Of a DNA stretch of 64,000 nucleotides, positions 24,365 through 36,900 are shown piece after piece. Under the pieces are notes generated by a model. The model had not been told where the DNA came from. It made no database searches and saw only the letters and a list, made by a program, of their open reading frames with translations. The DNA comes from Pegea sp. RAD2-039 (Eukaryota > Chordata > Thaliacea > Salpida > Salpidae), in assembly GCA_034620365.1 (NCBI GenBank), contig JAQGEQ010000254.1, positions 186,001-250,000 of the forward strand, read 5' to 3'. The position numbers and the translations under genes were made by a program. Position 1 is the first letter of the stretch. Every line of letters starts with the position of its first letter.

Positions 24365-27300
24365 TTAGATGAAGACCTTTCCTCTAGGAGCAGCTCCAGT
24401 AGCTTCTCGGCCAATTCCTAAAATAAATCCGATAAAGGTGGAATAAGCAACTTCACTGCAATTAAATAAAGATAATATTGGCAAATTTCAACTGGGCCAT
24501 TTTACTTACGCGCCAGAATGTGAGATTGGCATTAAATTATAAAAATAGAACATGAATGAGATGAGTAAGTTGACAAATGGATCAACTGTTGATATCTAAG
24601 AAAAAAAAGTTGAAAAAATGTTGATAACAATCATCTAAAACTTACAGATGCACTAGCAAGTGGTTGTGAGGTCTTCTTCTGCTCCTCGTCCATTTTCTTC
24701 CATAGATAGTCGAGTTCTGTATTGTAATCTTGAATAGTAGATGAATCATAATTGAGAGCAAGCTGAAGACTCATCTTGCGTTCTCTATGAATCAAATTAG
24801 TGATTAGTAAAATCTTTCCAAGATAAACTTGCTGACAGTTGATTAAAGAGAAAATCATAAAATGTAAACTGATACTTTAGTAACTCAGTTGACACTGAAG
24901 TTCGATTTCAGATGTAGTAATCTCACAATTGTGACATTAATATGAAATTCATCAGGAAGTTAATGAGACTTAAGTTTGTGTTCGAAGTCAAATTATTCGC
25001 TTGTTGAAGAGTTGACAAGTTTTGCTAACATGATGATTTCTAAACCCAAGGTTTGTTTCAATTGGTCGAGACGATTTTCAAGATTAGATGTTGAATTTGA
25101 CGCTTTATATAAACTTTTATGTTTTATGTGACATATGAACCAGGGTATCATCGTTCAAAGTTGATATTGTGCTAACAGGTATGCGAGTTATCTACAATTC
25201 AAATTTGAAAACAGGAAACTTGATCAAGTTACAATAGCAAAAATATAAAAGCTAGAAGTCACCCAAGCATGACTTTGTCATTGAGAATGCTTCAATAATT
25301 TTCTATTTATCGAAAAAGCCGACTATTGAAGCATTAGAGATACAAAAGATGAAAATAAATTGGAGGAAGATGAAGATATTAAAAGGATAAAGATGCAGCA
25401 ACTCCTACAGAAGCTGGAAAACTTAATGACAAAATTTGATGAAGCAGATACCAGCTCAAAAGATCAGATTTCTTCATCATTAAAAGATGACACAGATCAC
25501 TATCTACAACTGTTCAGAGAGATCAGCAGAAGAGCGAGAAGAAGATACCTGTTAGAAGTGATTGAAAGTTGAACGCCTCTTATATACTTTTCATCTTTCC
25601 TTTTTCTACTGTTGATTTTTTTGCTGGTGACAGCAAAACGATTATCTGATGGACAATCATTAATTGATTTAATAGATTTGCTTTCCACCTGTTTCAATTT
25701 CAATCTCAATTCGTGATGAAGAAGAACAAAGAATTTCTTACACTACAAAATGAGTGGTGTTCGTAGATCTTGTAGAAACTCTCAATATCATTCGTTGAAT
25801 TGATCTTGACTTTCTTCAACTGTGGACGTCTGTAAGAAAACAAGATGATGATGATGAAGATGAGATGAACCAATCACAACTCACACTTTCTGGTTATCCA
25901 TATACATTTTGTAATAAGAAGGTAGATAGGAAGAAAAACGGAAATTAGTTGAGTTTTCTCTGTCGAGTTGTACAAATTGAATCATTAGAAGATTTAAATT
26001 TCAATATGTCTTACTGAATAACTAAAATATTATGAAAAAAGTCTCTCTCTTCAACCCAAATTTCATCATTCCAAAATATAGGAACTAAACTTTCAATGAA
26101 TCTATTTTAATAAAAAGATTTCAGTAAAAATATTTCATCTTAAAACATCTTTAGACCTCATCCATTTCATCGCAACATCAAATGGTTTTCGCCAACTCAA
26201 AGTCTTGCCTGAAACAAAAACAATTGACAAACTGAAAACAGACAAATAACAAACTATCAGCAACAACAAACTATCAGCAACAACAAACTATCAACGACAA
26301 CAAACTATCAACAACAACAAACTATCAACAACAACAAACCATCAACAGCAAACTATCAACAACAACAAACTATCAACAACAACAAACCATCAACAACAAC
26401 AAACTATCAACAACAACAAACTATCAACAACAACAAACCATCAACAACAACAAACTATCAACAACAACAAACTATCAACAACAACAAACTATCAACAACA
26501 ACAAACTATCAACAACAACAAACTATCAACAACAACAAACTATCAACAACAACAAACTATCAACAACAGCAAACTATCAACAACAACAAACTATCAACAA
26601 CAACAAACTATCAACAACAACAAACTATCAACAACAACAAACTATCAACAACAGCAAACTGTCAACAACAACAAACTATCAACAACAACAAACTATCAAC
26701 AACAACAAACTATCAACAACAGCAAACTATCAACAACAACAAACTATCAACAACAACAAACTATCAACAACAGCAAACTATCAACAACAACAAACTATCA
26801 ACAACAACAAACTATCAACAACAACAAACTATCAACGACAACAAACTATCAACAACAACAAACTATCAACAACAACAAACCATCAACAACAACAAACTAT
26901 CAACAACAACAAACTATCAACAACAGCAAACTGTCAACAACAACAAACTATCAACAACAACAAACTATCAACAACAACAAACTATCAACAACAACAAACT
27001 ATCAACAACAACAAACTATCAACAACAACAAACTATCAACAACAGCAAACTATCAACAACAGCAAACTATCAACAACAACAAACTATCAACAACAACAAA
27101 CTATCAACAACAACAAACTATCAACAACAACAAACTATCAACAACAACAAACTATCAACAACAGCAAACTGTCAACAACAACAGCAAACTGTCAACAACA
27201 ACAACAAACTATCAACAACAACAACAAACTATCAACAACAACAAACTATCAACAACAACAAACTATCAACAACAACAAACTATCAACAACAGCAAACTAT

Positions 27301-30300
27301 CAACAACAACAAACTGTCAACAACAACAAACTATCAACAACAACAACAAACTATCAACAACAACAAACTATCAACAACAAAAAATTATCAACAACAACAA
27401 ACTATCAACAACAGCAAACTGTCAACAACATCAAACTATCAACAACAACAAACTATCAACGACAACAAACTATCAACAACAACAACAAACTATCAACAAC
27501 AACAAACTATCAACAACAGCAAACTATCAACAACAACAAACTATCAACAACAACAACAAACTACCAACAACAACAAACTATCAACAACAAACTATCAGCA
27601 ACAATAAACTATCAACAACAACAAACTATCAACAACAACAAACTATCAACAACAACAAACTATCAACAACAACAAACTATTAACAACAACAAACTATCAA
27701 CAACAACAAACTATCAACAACAGCAAACTATCAACAACAACAAACTATCAACAACAACAAACTAACAACAACAAACTATCAACAACAAACTATCAACAAC
27801 AACAAACTATCAACAACAACAACAAACTATCAACAACAACAAACTATCAACAACAACAAACTATCAACAACAACAAATTATCAACAACAACAAACTATCA
27901 ACAACAGCAAACTATCAACAACAACAAACTATCAACAACAACAAACTAAACAACAACAACAAACTACCAACAACAACAAACTATCAACAACAACAACAAA
28001 CTACCAACAACAACAAACTATCAACAACAACAACAAACTATCAACAACAACAAACTATCAACAACAACAAACTATCAACAACAACAAACCATCAACAACA
28101 ACAAACTATCAACAACAACAAACTATCAACAACAACAAACCATCAACAACAACAAACTATCAACAACAACAACAAACTACCAACAACAACAAACTATCAA
28201 CAACAACAAACTATCAACAACAGCAAACTATCAACAACAACAAACTGTCAACAACAACAAACTATCAACAACAACAAACTATCAACAACAACAAACTATC
28301 AACAACAACAAACTATCAACAACAACAAACTATCAACAACAACAAACTATCAACAACAACAAACTATCAACAACAACAACAAACTATCAACAACAACAAA
28401 ACTACTTTTAATTTTTTGTGACGCTTTCGAGTTCCAGAGCTCAGAGATTAGCTGAGCGATTTCCAAAGATGCTAATCCACTAGCGATCATTAATCTTCGA
28501 TTTATGGATGATGAGTTGCTCTTACCTCCCTGTAAGTGATCTCATTAAGTGGATGAAGATTGAGGAGAGACTGACTTGAGAGTAAATCCGACTGCCGATA
28601 AAGTAAGCATCACAAAGAAGTCGTCTTTTGAATTGTGGAAGCTGATCCCAGGGAAGACGGGAGACTGCTCTGAAATGATCAATTTGATGACTCTGATCTT
28701 CAGAAATGTGAAGTTGGTGAAACCTGATACGAGGTTCAATACTCGGTTGCTCAGTGTAGTTCTGAAGTAAAAGAGTTTTTAAACTGACCACTAGAGGGAG
28801 TAAAAGATCAAACCTTAATGTGAAAGTTCTTCATGAGGACCCAGTGATGAACAAAAGATGGAGTCATTTGGTTAAGAGCAGAGAAAGATCGTGTCTCAAT
28901 ATCAAGATGATTATGTAAAAATCGGCACCATTCTACAAAACCAACAATTTCGATTTAAATTCAACAAAATTAATAAAAGTTAATCAACATCATTTCAAGG
29001 ATCTTTTTGTGAAGATCTCTCACCTCTTAGATAAAAGATCTTTGGATAAACCGACCAACCGTGCCTTGTTACTGGTAACTTATCAGCAAGCTGAAAATAA
29101 TAGAAATAAATGTTCAACAATTGAAAGTTTTTCTACAATTGACACAAAACCACCTTCGTAATTAGTTTAATTCCTTCAAAATAATTTCCCATGTCAACTA
29201 GATTCGTCATCTCCATCATTTGAACCCATCTGCTCGTTGGTTCAAGCAATTTGATTTCCTAAAAGGGATTTTTTGTGTCTTCAGAGTTTATATGAGATAA
29301 TTTGATGTTACTTGAATCACTTTTAAAGATCTTTCAACAAATCCATGCTCATAAAGAAGTTTGCTCTTTAATTGAAGAACATTTGTAGAGTTTGGTTTGA
29401 TCTTTAGAGCTTTATTTATATAAAAAAGTGATCCATTTAAATCATTCAAATCCCTGTAAAAGATGTCTTATGTAGAAGATAAATTTGAAAGAAGAAATCT
29501 TTGTTAGATCTGTAGGAGATTTCACCGTTTGACATTTGAGATTGCGATTAGGATTACTAGTTTTTCATCATCTGTTTTGTAAGTGAGTAATTGTTTTAAT
29601 AGTTGGTATGTCTCTTCTAATCTGTTCATCTTCTGAAGACACAATGCTTTGGTGTGGATGACGTTTGGATCATTTGGACGAATATCATTTGATTTTTTCA
29701 GGTCATCATAGGATTGGTGATATTTCTGAAAAAGATTTAAATTTTGGAATTATTTACGAAAATGGGTTTTTGAGAAAATAAACAAATTTCAAACCTTTGT
29801 ATAATAAAGTGTCAAAGCTCTTTGATAGTACAATAACGAAGAAGGTAAGATGTTAATAGCTTCTGTATAATCTCTATATGCTAGCTCTTTTTGATTTAAT
29901 ACAAAAAACAACTGTAAATAAAAGATTTAAATCTCTTTAAAAATAATATTAAATTTATTTACATTTCCTCTAGCTTCATATATTTGAAGTGATTCTACTG
30001 TAGTGGCTACAGCAAGAGCTTCCGTGTAATCTGATAATGCATTTGCTGCATACTCAGAACCGAGTCTTTGATAAACTTGCGCCCTGCTGAAGTAGATTGC
30101 TGCGCAAGGGGTTCGAGAATTTTCCTAGAAGTGTTAAGATTGAAAATAAACTCAATTCAATATTTTGAAGTTTTTTAATAATTAGAAGTAAATTTTTAAC
30201 TTCATAATAATTTGAGATTGACTACTTTACATTTATCTAAAAAATATCAACAAACTTGTAAAAGATTTTCGTAATGATCAAGAGCTTTATGAGGGAACCC

Positions 30301-31032
30301 AGCTCTTGTAATAACAAATCCTATTCCTGAAACATATATCAGCTAATTATAAGCAACAAAACCATAAACATGACAATAAGCAAGTTAAAACTAATTCAAC
30401 GATTTTGAAACTATAAAAACTGAAAGGGAATAAACAAGAAAACTTTAGACTCACCTAACTGCACACTTGTCTCATCATTTTTACAAATTAAAGGTAATTG
30501 ATGTTCAGTTCGTAGTTTAATAGCTAACCCCTAGAATACCAAAAATATTTATTTTAAAATCATGATTTCCAAATATATTTTAATAAAAAATAGTAAACCA
30601 CTAATCAAATTAATTATCAACATTTTAAATATTACTTCATTTTTTCATAAGTTTTCAAACAGCAGCAAGTAAACTTACCCTGACTTTTTTCATGTTCAAA
30701 CTTTCAAAAGGACAAATATCAGATCTTCCATCAATTTTGATAAGATGAGATGAACTCTCACAAACATGATGATTAGTATCTCGTCGAATTTCTATAAAAA
30801 AAATTAGTTTTATTCATCAAACTGTTGTCTTACATTCACATAATTTTCAAATTAATAACATTGATTATTAAAAAGTAGATTCACCAGCAAAGTAATCATG
30901 AGTATATTTTGCTATGTCTTCATTATCTCCACACACTTCATCTGGACTTATAAATTCTTTGGCACAATTGTTTCTTGAAGGGTAAGAGCAATCAATTAAC
31001 AACAAAAATGGTATCAAATAAAAATAAAACAT
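24365..31032 (-). CDS. TTC13: Tetratricopeptide repeat protein 13
   Basis: Twenty-one exons join in phase to 795 residues: 31032-30885, 30791-30679, 30530-30455, 30326-30256, 30124-29963, 29911-29795, 29725-29526, 29453-29312, 29258-29154, 29090-29024, 28932-28814, 28761-28576, 28529-28406, 26208-26157, 26101-26015, 25959-25885, 25829-25742, 25688-25549, 24784-24646, 24595-24510, 24455-24365. The N-terminus (MFYFYLIPFLLLIDCS) is a signal peptide. Helical TPR-type repeats fill residues about 90-390. The C-terminal half aligns along its length to human TTC13 as I remember it: LREWCRFLHNHLD with LREYSRYLHAHLD, NYTEQPSIEPRI with DYEEQPGLQPHI, KTLSWRKPFDVAMKWMR with KTRLMQWRDMFDIAVKWRR, and MFYFYNLMPISHSGASEVAY-type with YYFYNLMPLSRGSSVIAY near the end. 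TTC13 is little studied, and no reaction is known to me. One intron is a 2.2-kb minisatellite; the others are about 40-80 bp except one of 764 bp. The protein stops soon after GKVFI, without the final 50 or so residues of the human protein. Confidence 0.93.
26250..28401. repeat. 17-bp minisatellite array filling a TTC13 intron
   Basis: About 125 head-to-tail copies of ACTATCAACAACAACAA (plus strand) occupy almost the whole intron between TTC13 exons at 28406 and 26208. Length variants gain or lose one CAA triplet. Point variants are AGC for AAC and GTC for ATC, and the pair CAGCAAACTGTC recurs at several places (near 26653, 26931, 27157, 27411), pointing to spread of blocks larger than one unit. 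The plus strand has almost no G. Both edges lie within 45 bp of the splice sites. Confidence 0.97.
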
Positions 31033-31815
31033 ATTAAATTGACTACTTCTAAAAATTTTAAAGCAGATTATTTTTTTTTATCAAAATTTATATCTTAAAA
31101 TCAACTTTGTAAAATTACCAATAAACAAAAAGACAAAACTTAATCCAAAGGAGAAAGAAGAATTATTAATTTTAAAGCAGTTTTTGAATATGATTATGTT
31201 TAAGAAAAATAAATGGAAAAACTTAGTCTCAATTGATAGAATGCATAAAATATTTTTGATACTTTTCCAAAAACTTTGCTTAACTTAAAATAATATAATT
31301 CTTAATCTAAAAATATTTTCAAAATTATAAAGCTCATAAATATTTAATTATAAATTTATTAATATTTATATATCTCACAAATAATAATATTAAGAATGAA
31401 AATGGTAATAGACTAAAATTTTATTTATCTATCGTTTATTTATTATACAAATATAATAATAATTATATAAAAAACCAAAATAAGTTTAATAAAAATAATG
31501 AAAGTAAAACTATAAAGAAATCAATCAATTTTAAACATTTAAGGCAAATTAGATGAAAATATTTAAAAAACTCAATATGTAAAACAATATTTAAATAAAA
31601 CAACTAAATAAAAAGAATATACATTTACTTCTATATTAATAGCTTATGATGTATCAAATAATTCAAATGTTCTTCTTATTTGGTTAATATTAACTACTAT
31701 ACTTATAGTACTTTTCTGAATAAGATTGTATTTGTTTACTATTTTCATACTAAATAATATGAAAGAGAAACTATTTAAATATTTTCTTACATTCCAATAA
31801 ACCCTACGCTGTATG

Positions 31816-31829
31816 AGGGGAGTTCCCCT
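31816..31829. promoter_or_regulatory. Kappa-B-like palindrome upstream of TTC13
   Basis: AGGGGAGTTCCCCT is an inverted repeat with a 2-bp centre. Its core GGGAGTTCCC fits the NF-kappaB/Rel consensus GGGRNWYYCC. It stands out in a region of about 25% G+C and lies 784 bp upstream of the TTC13 start codon. Use by a Rel protein is inference. Confidence 0.35.
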
Positions 31830-32821
31830 GTTGTATCAAAGCAAGAATGATACCGGCTACTATCAGACAAAAATAAAGTTAATCATTATAAAAGCTTGCA
31901 GTAGTAAAATAAAACCGGCGCAATATTTATGTTATATTACAATTTCCTAAATTTTATTAAAGATTAAACATTACTATAGCAATTAATTTAGATTGGTTGC
32001 TGAGAAACTTTTAACCGTATAGGAGACATAAATTAGAAATTAAAAAACGAATTCATAAAGATTGATTAAAAGGAAGTTTATTAGTAATACGAAAATGTTA
32101 ATTATAAACCTATAATTATTTTATAAACCTTATATGTTACTTATCTATTAGTTTTTGGAACTGTATTTACATGCTATTTACGACAACAAAAATCCATTTA
32201 TATAAGCATTACTCAAACTGGTAAGAAAGGTATTACATAGCTTAAACAGTTTTTCCACATACATGAAAATGTTGCCCAAATTATTATAAATGTCCTGATA
32301 AAGAGGGTTTGTTGACTTTTTGTTGCTTGTACCTCAAAATGAAGACAATGTTTGAAAGCTGAATAAATAAGACTGATACAAGCAATGAGATTATGAGCAA
32401 AACAGTGATAGGGCTTCGGCTGAGAACGGGTGTGCCTTAAGTGGTGATATTGAAAATAAGGCAAAACACCATGAGATGCAAAGAAACTAATAGAGCGAAA
32501 CAAGGTGAAACACAAAAGACATTTTTTTAGGATTTCTTTCTTTTCTTTGAAGCTGTTTTTTTCTTCTTTTTTTCTCTTTATTTGTTTGCGGAGTAGAGAG
32601 GCATTCGGTCTGCAATATCACTTGAAAGCAAAATAATAATCAGCAGGGAATTCTTAAACCAACCCCTAAAAATATCATTTTTGTTAAGAATTGTGCTTTA
32701 GACATTTATCATAATCATGAAAAGTTTTAGATTCAAACTATACAAATTTAACCTAAATATAGTTTTTAGTGTTTTTTATATAATTTCTTAGACTAAAACA
32801 ACTGATAAAACAACTGTTCAA

Positions 32822-32893
32822 CAAAGCAAAGGCTTTGCTGGCTTGGACACGTCCGTCAGATGGATAACGGACGGATCCCAAATGATTTATTAC
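32822..32893 (+). mobile_element. Non-LTR retrotransposon (LINE) remnant
   Basis: The frame reads QRLCWLGHVRQMDNGRIPND followed by LLHD. This is the segment near the C-terminal end of many animal LINE open reading frames (consensus RLRWLGHVxRMDDGRIPKDLLYGEL), also annotated as craniofacial-development-protein-2-like. The similarity ends after the LLHD, where the frame runs on into unrelated sequence to 33072. Only this fragment is present, with no reverse transcriptase core or 3' tail nearby, so it is a dead copy. Confidence 0.75.
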
Positions 32894-33931
32894 ATGACAA
32901 CGATCAAAAGGCAAACGCGATATTGGCCGCCCTTGTCTTTGTTTTCGTGTTTTACGTGCATTCGCGATATGAAATCGCTTATTATCAATTAATTGTCTTA
33001 TACAAGCAAATGGTAGAATTTCGCAACAGACTGTTCAGAATGGCGAATGTTCTCTACCTCCCAAACAAGTGAAAGAAAGAAAAGGAGGTTCAACAGCTCT
33101 TGAGCATAATCAGCAGTACAATTATCATTTACTTGGATAAAAATAATGTTAACTATTTAAAGAATAAAGTATCTGAGTTCCTTTATGTCTTAAAGATCTT
33201 TATGTCTTTATATCTAAAGACTGCTTTCAATCGTTTAATAATTGAGACAATAAATCTATGAACTTAAAAACAAAACATATTTTTATAAACTTATCTAATT
33301 TTTATTCGAAACTAACTAATTAGGTTTTGAAGAAATGAACATCAACATTTTGATAAAACATAAAAAATAAAACTAGAAAATTTTAGTCACATTTACGAAA
33401 ATCTAATTTGAAACTTATATATTTACGACTTGAAAAATATTCAGTTTTATCTAAAACATTTTACTTGTGTTATTTAACCTGACTTTTAAAAGTTGTAGTA
33501 AAAACTACTAAATATTATTCAATATTTGTATTTTTAAAAATAGCCATTCAGTCAAAACTTCATTCGTATATCTCATCTTTCAGGCGTTTAAACTTTATTT
33601 ATATTTTTTATTCATTTTTCAATTTTAGTTCAACAAATCGACAGTACTTTAGATGGTTTTAAAATTTAATAATCTGTTTTCAGTTTTACTTTTCTGCTGT
33701 TGATTATTCAAATGATTATTTATTACATTCATTATTTTATGATTTTTTAAAGTTTATCATCGACTATTCCTAGGGTCAAAAAATAATTTGTAAGATTAGA
33801 TTAAAGACAAATTGGGTTTTGGCGTTATAAATACAGAAAAGAAAACGCAAAAAAACAACAACACAAAACCAAAAAAGCAAAAATAGAAAATCAGTAAACG
33901 AAATTTAATCACAAAAATATCTGAAAATTGA

Positions 33932-36900
33932 CTAGAGATCAGAAGAAGAACAACTCTTCAAAAACTTAAACGCTCTTGTGTACATATCATAACTGTCTTT
34001 ATATATTGAAAATAAGTCATCTTGATTAGGATATAAGATCACACGTGTCTTTGTTTGATCTCCTTCATTTACTTGCTGCATTGCGACCTCTTGAAGAGCT
34101 GCACTGTGTTGATGATGAACTTTTCCTGCAGATACGATATAGTAGATCGATTTTTCTCAAAATTATCACTTACTTTCTTTGAGGCCGTGAAACACTAAAA
34201 GATTTCCTTCTTGGAGGGATTTGATGCGAAGTAAAAGATTATTTTGTATATAATTTTGCGGGTCGTCACTCAGGAGTCCAAAATATTTTTCTGTTGGAAT
34301 GGAAGCTGCCGAAAAAATATTAGAATAAATTTCGATAAAAAAATCAGCTTACTATGAGCTGCCCAATTGACTATGGGCGAAATAGCAACTCCGCACGAAA
34401 ACTCTGGTTCTTGAGAAGCTAAAGCAGCCACGTGACCTCCAAAGTACTTTCCAATCACCCCCACAGATATGACTTCATATATTTTTCGAAGATGCCTGAA
34501 GAGATTTGAATCTAATCACAAAGGAATGTTTTAAGCTTTTAAACACTCAATAATTAACCAAAAACTATCGGACAACGAATCAACTAACTCTAGGACTCTA
34601 AGGACATCTTCTAAGACTCTTTTAGCAGGATCATCTATAATAGAATGTAAAATCTTCTCTCCTCTCATTGACGATCCTCCACCGTCGACTCTTACAAATA
34701 AGGAGTTTGACTTTGAAGCCATATACTCCGGAAAACCAAGTTTGTATCTGTTGTTTACATTTTGAGATCCTATATCCGTTCTGTAATCAGTAATTAAATT
34801 AATAAAAGTTGATCTTATTTATTATATTTATAGAAACTAAACGTCATTAGTCAGAGAGAGGCAGCCAATAAATGCTAATCGAGACAATTTGATTAAAAAT
34901 TTCGTTTAAGCTTTTTTGATAAACGCTTTAATGTAATCTATTGAAACTATTTTGGAAAAAATCGTTTCAGTAAATGCTTGTTGTTTGGAATAAAGTTAAC
35001 AGCTTTGATTGATAGTAAAAACTAATCAGCATCGATTTCGGAGTTCGATAATTGAAAACTTGTTTCAGATAGCTACAAATCAATATTTAAGTATTTCTTT
35101 TGAAAGTTTACACATTGGTGATTTGGGAATTTAGTTCTACTGAATTTAAATATCTAATTCCTTAAGCTTAATATAAGTAATAACTTTATATAATTTATAT
35201 ATTAATACAACAAGTTTATAGAGATTTATAGATTTTGATAAACAATTAAAGTTAAAACTGCTTTTATAATCATTTGAAAAAATCAGAATTAGAAAATTAA
35301 ACGAAAACTTGATTCACTTGATAGCAACAAAACTATAAAAGAAATAAATTATCAAAGTTGTATTTATATCACATATCAATACTTACATTTCAAAAATAAT
35401 GTTGATTTTTCCAGTAGCAGCTATAGGTATTACAAGTTGATAATTGATATCTAGAAAGAAAGTTTAAATATTAATAAGGGAAAAATAAAACGTGTGATTT
35501 TAAAACAATTACGTCAGTGTTTCCAAGTGAAAATTTAAAAAGAGTTTATATTTTAATTGAAATTTATTTAAATTATATTGATGTACCTTATCAAGTGTTA
35601 TATAAAAATTAAGGAAAAAATTTACAAATAAAATTTATTATATAAATGATAATTCAGAAGACAAAATATTTATTAATATTTGAAACTCTTTAAAAAATTA
35701 AATTGAATTTCAATTTTCTTAAGCAAAAATAATCAACAAAAAAAGTTAATCTTTTCTAACATCGACTTTAGAATATTTTTATATAATTAGCTTTGTATCG
35801 ATTCATCTGGTTCAAACCATTTTCTCGATTCTTTTTAAATTGAACTTTAACTAAAAATGATTTTCAAAATTTAATTTTAAAAGCTGAAAATAAATTTTCT
35901 CAAAAGCTAAATATCAAACTCATATATCTAAGAGAAAAGTGACCTGAGGGCCATTTATAAAATACGCCAAATTAACCACAAGTGATTTTTAAGCATATTG
36001 AAGCCTGTGAGATAAGAAATCAAAATTTAATAAAAAAAATATTGATTTTAGAAATTAAATCTTATAAAAAACACTTTAATAAATAAACAATTATTCGAGT
36101 AAAAAATATTATGATTCCTATTTTTCATATTTATTGATTAATTTATATTGACTTTTAAATCTTTTATTTTTCTGCCAAAATCTTCTTTTCTTTAGTCAGC
36201 AAATTGATTTTATTTCTTGGTTTGTATTTAGAGGTAAAAACTTTTTTTTCAATCAACATTGTTGACGGAATTTAATAATTTATAAAAGTTAAAACTAAAC
36301 ATTACAGATAAATGTCTCAACTTAGAACATCATAATCTTTTAAAATTCTCAGAAAAAATCTTCTTCTAATCAATTTTAGGATCAGCTTCCTAATCTTCCT
36401 AATAAGTGACGTCATTTATCAATTAAAGAAACCAACTAACCGTAGGCTTCGGTGGAGACAGCTCCATGTTTATATTCATAAAGAGCTTTATTAGGAGACA
36501 GATGTAGTTCTTCCTCCTTCGAGTAATAAGCCAGAGGTCTCCAGTTAGAGAAATCCAAATCTTTTGTCTGAGATGAAACTTCCACTAGAAAAATCCTTGG
36601 AAGAATAGGTCCTGTGACGTCATCAAAGTCGCGCTATTTATTGTATAAAACTTGAGTTATGTTACCATAGCAACTGATGAGGACTCGATTGCCTTCTGGT
36701 GAAAATTGAGCATCAAAATAGGAGCAGTTTTGGATGTAGATACTATTGTTGCAAGTAAGACACACTCGCAGCGGCTTCCCGATCTTTTGATCCGTATTAA
36801 TCCGATATAAGTGTCTCATCATCGGATCTTCTTCGTTGCTGATATAAAAGAGATTTTTTGAGTCGTTGTCGAAGTAAAGAAGTTTCGAAGCCTCCCATGC

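Larger units (their letters stand above)
31033..33931. other. Intergenic region upstream of TTC13
   Basis: It lies between the TTC13 start and the stop of the DPP6/10-like gene, both on the minus strand, so it holds the TTC13 promoter and the 3' end of the other gene. It contains a perfect kappa-B-like palindrome at 31816 and a LINE remnant at 32822. A 100-residue minus-strand frame at 32213-32515 shows no family features. The rest is AT-rich. Confidence 0.55.

Noticed and set aside
24646-24858. A separate small membrane-protein gene starting at the ATG at 24774 or 24858
   Set aside because: The sequence joins in phase to TTC13 exons on both sides and aligns to the TTC13 C-terminus (FYNLMP...AYS...GK).
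25360-25572. A 70-residue plus-strand frame with a charged, helical look
   Set aside because: It overlaps TTC13 exon 18 at its right end and otherwise lies in the adjacent TTC13 intron, with no splice context or homology; it is an antisense shadow.
26250-28401. The stop-poor minisatellite as a coding repeat or as a CRISPR-like array
   Set aside because: The 17-bp period shifts frame every unit, there are no spacers, and it lies between two verified TTC13 splice sites; it is intronic.
28576-28770. Overlapping frames on both strands
   Set aside because: Only the minus-strand frame that aligns to TTC13 (NYTEQPSIEPRI) is real; the plus-strand frame is its antisense.
32213-32515. A 100-residue minus-strand frame
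   Set aside because: Hydrophobic and His-rich by composition only; no homology or splice context, and both flanks are simple AT-rich sequence.
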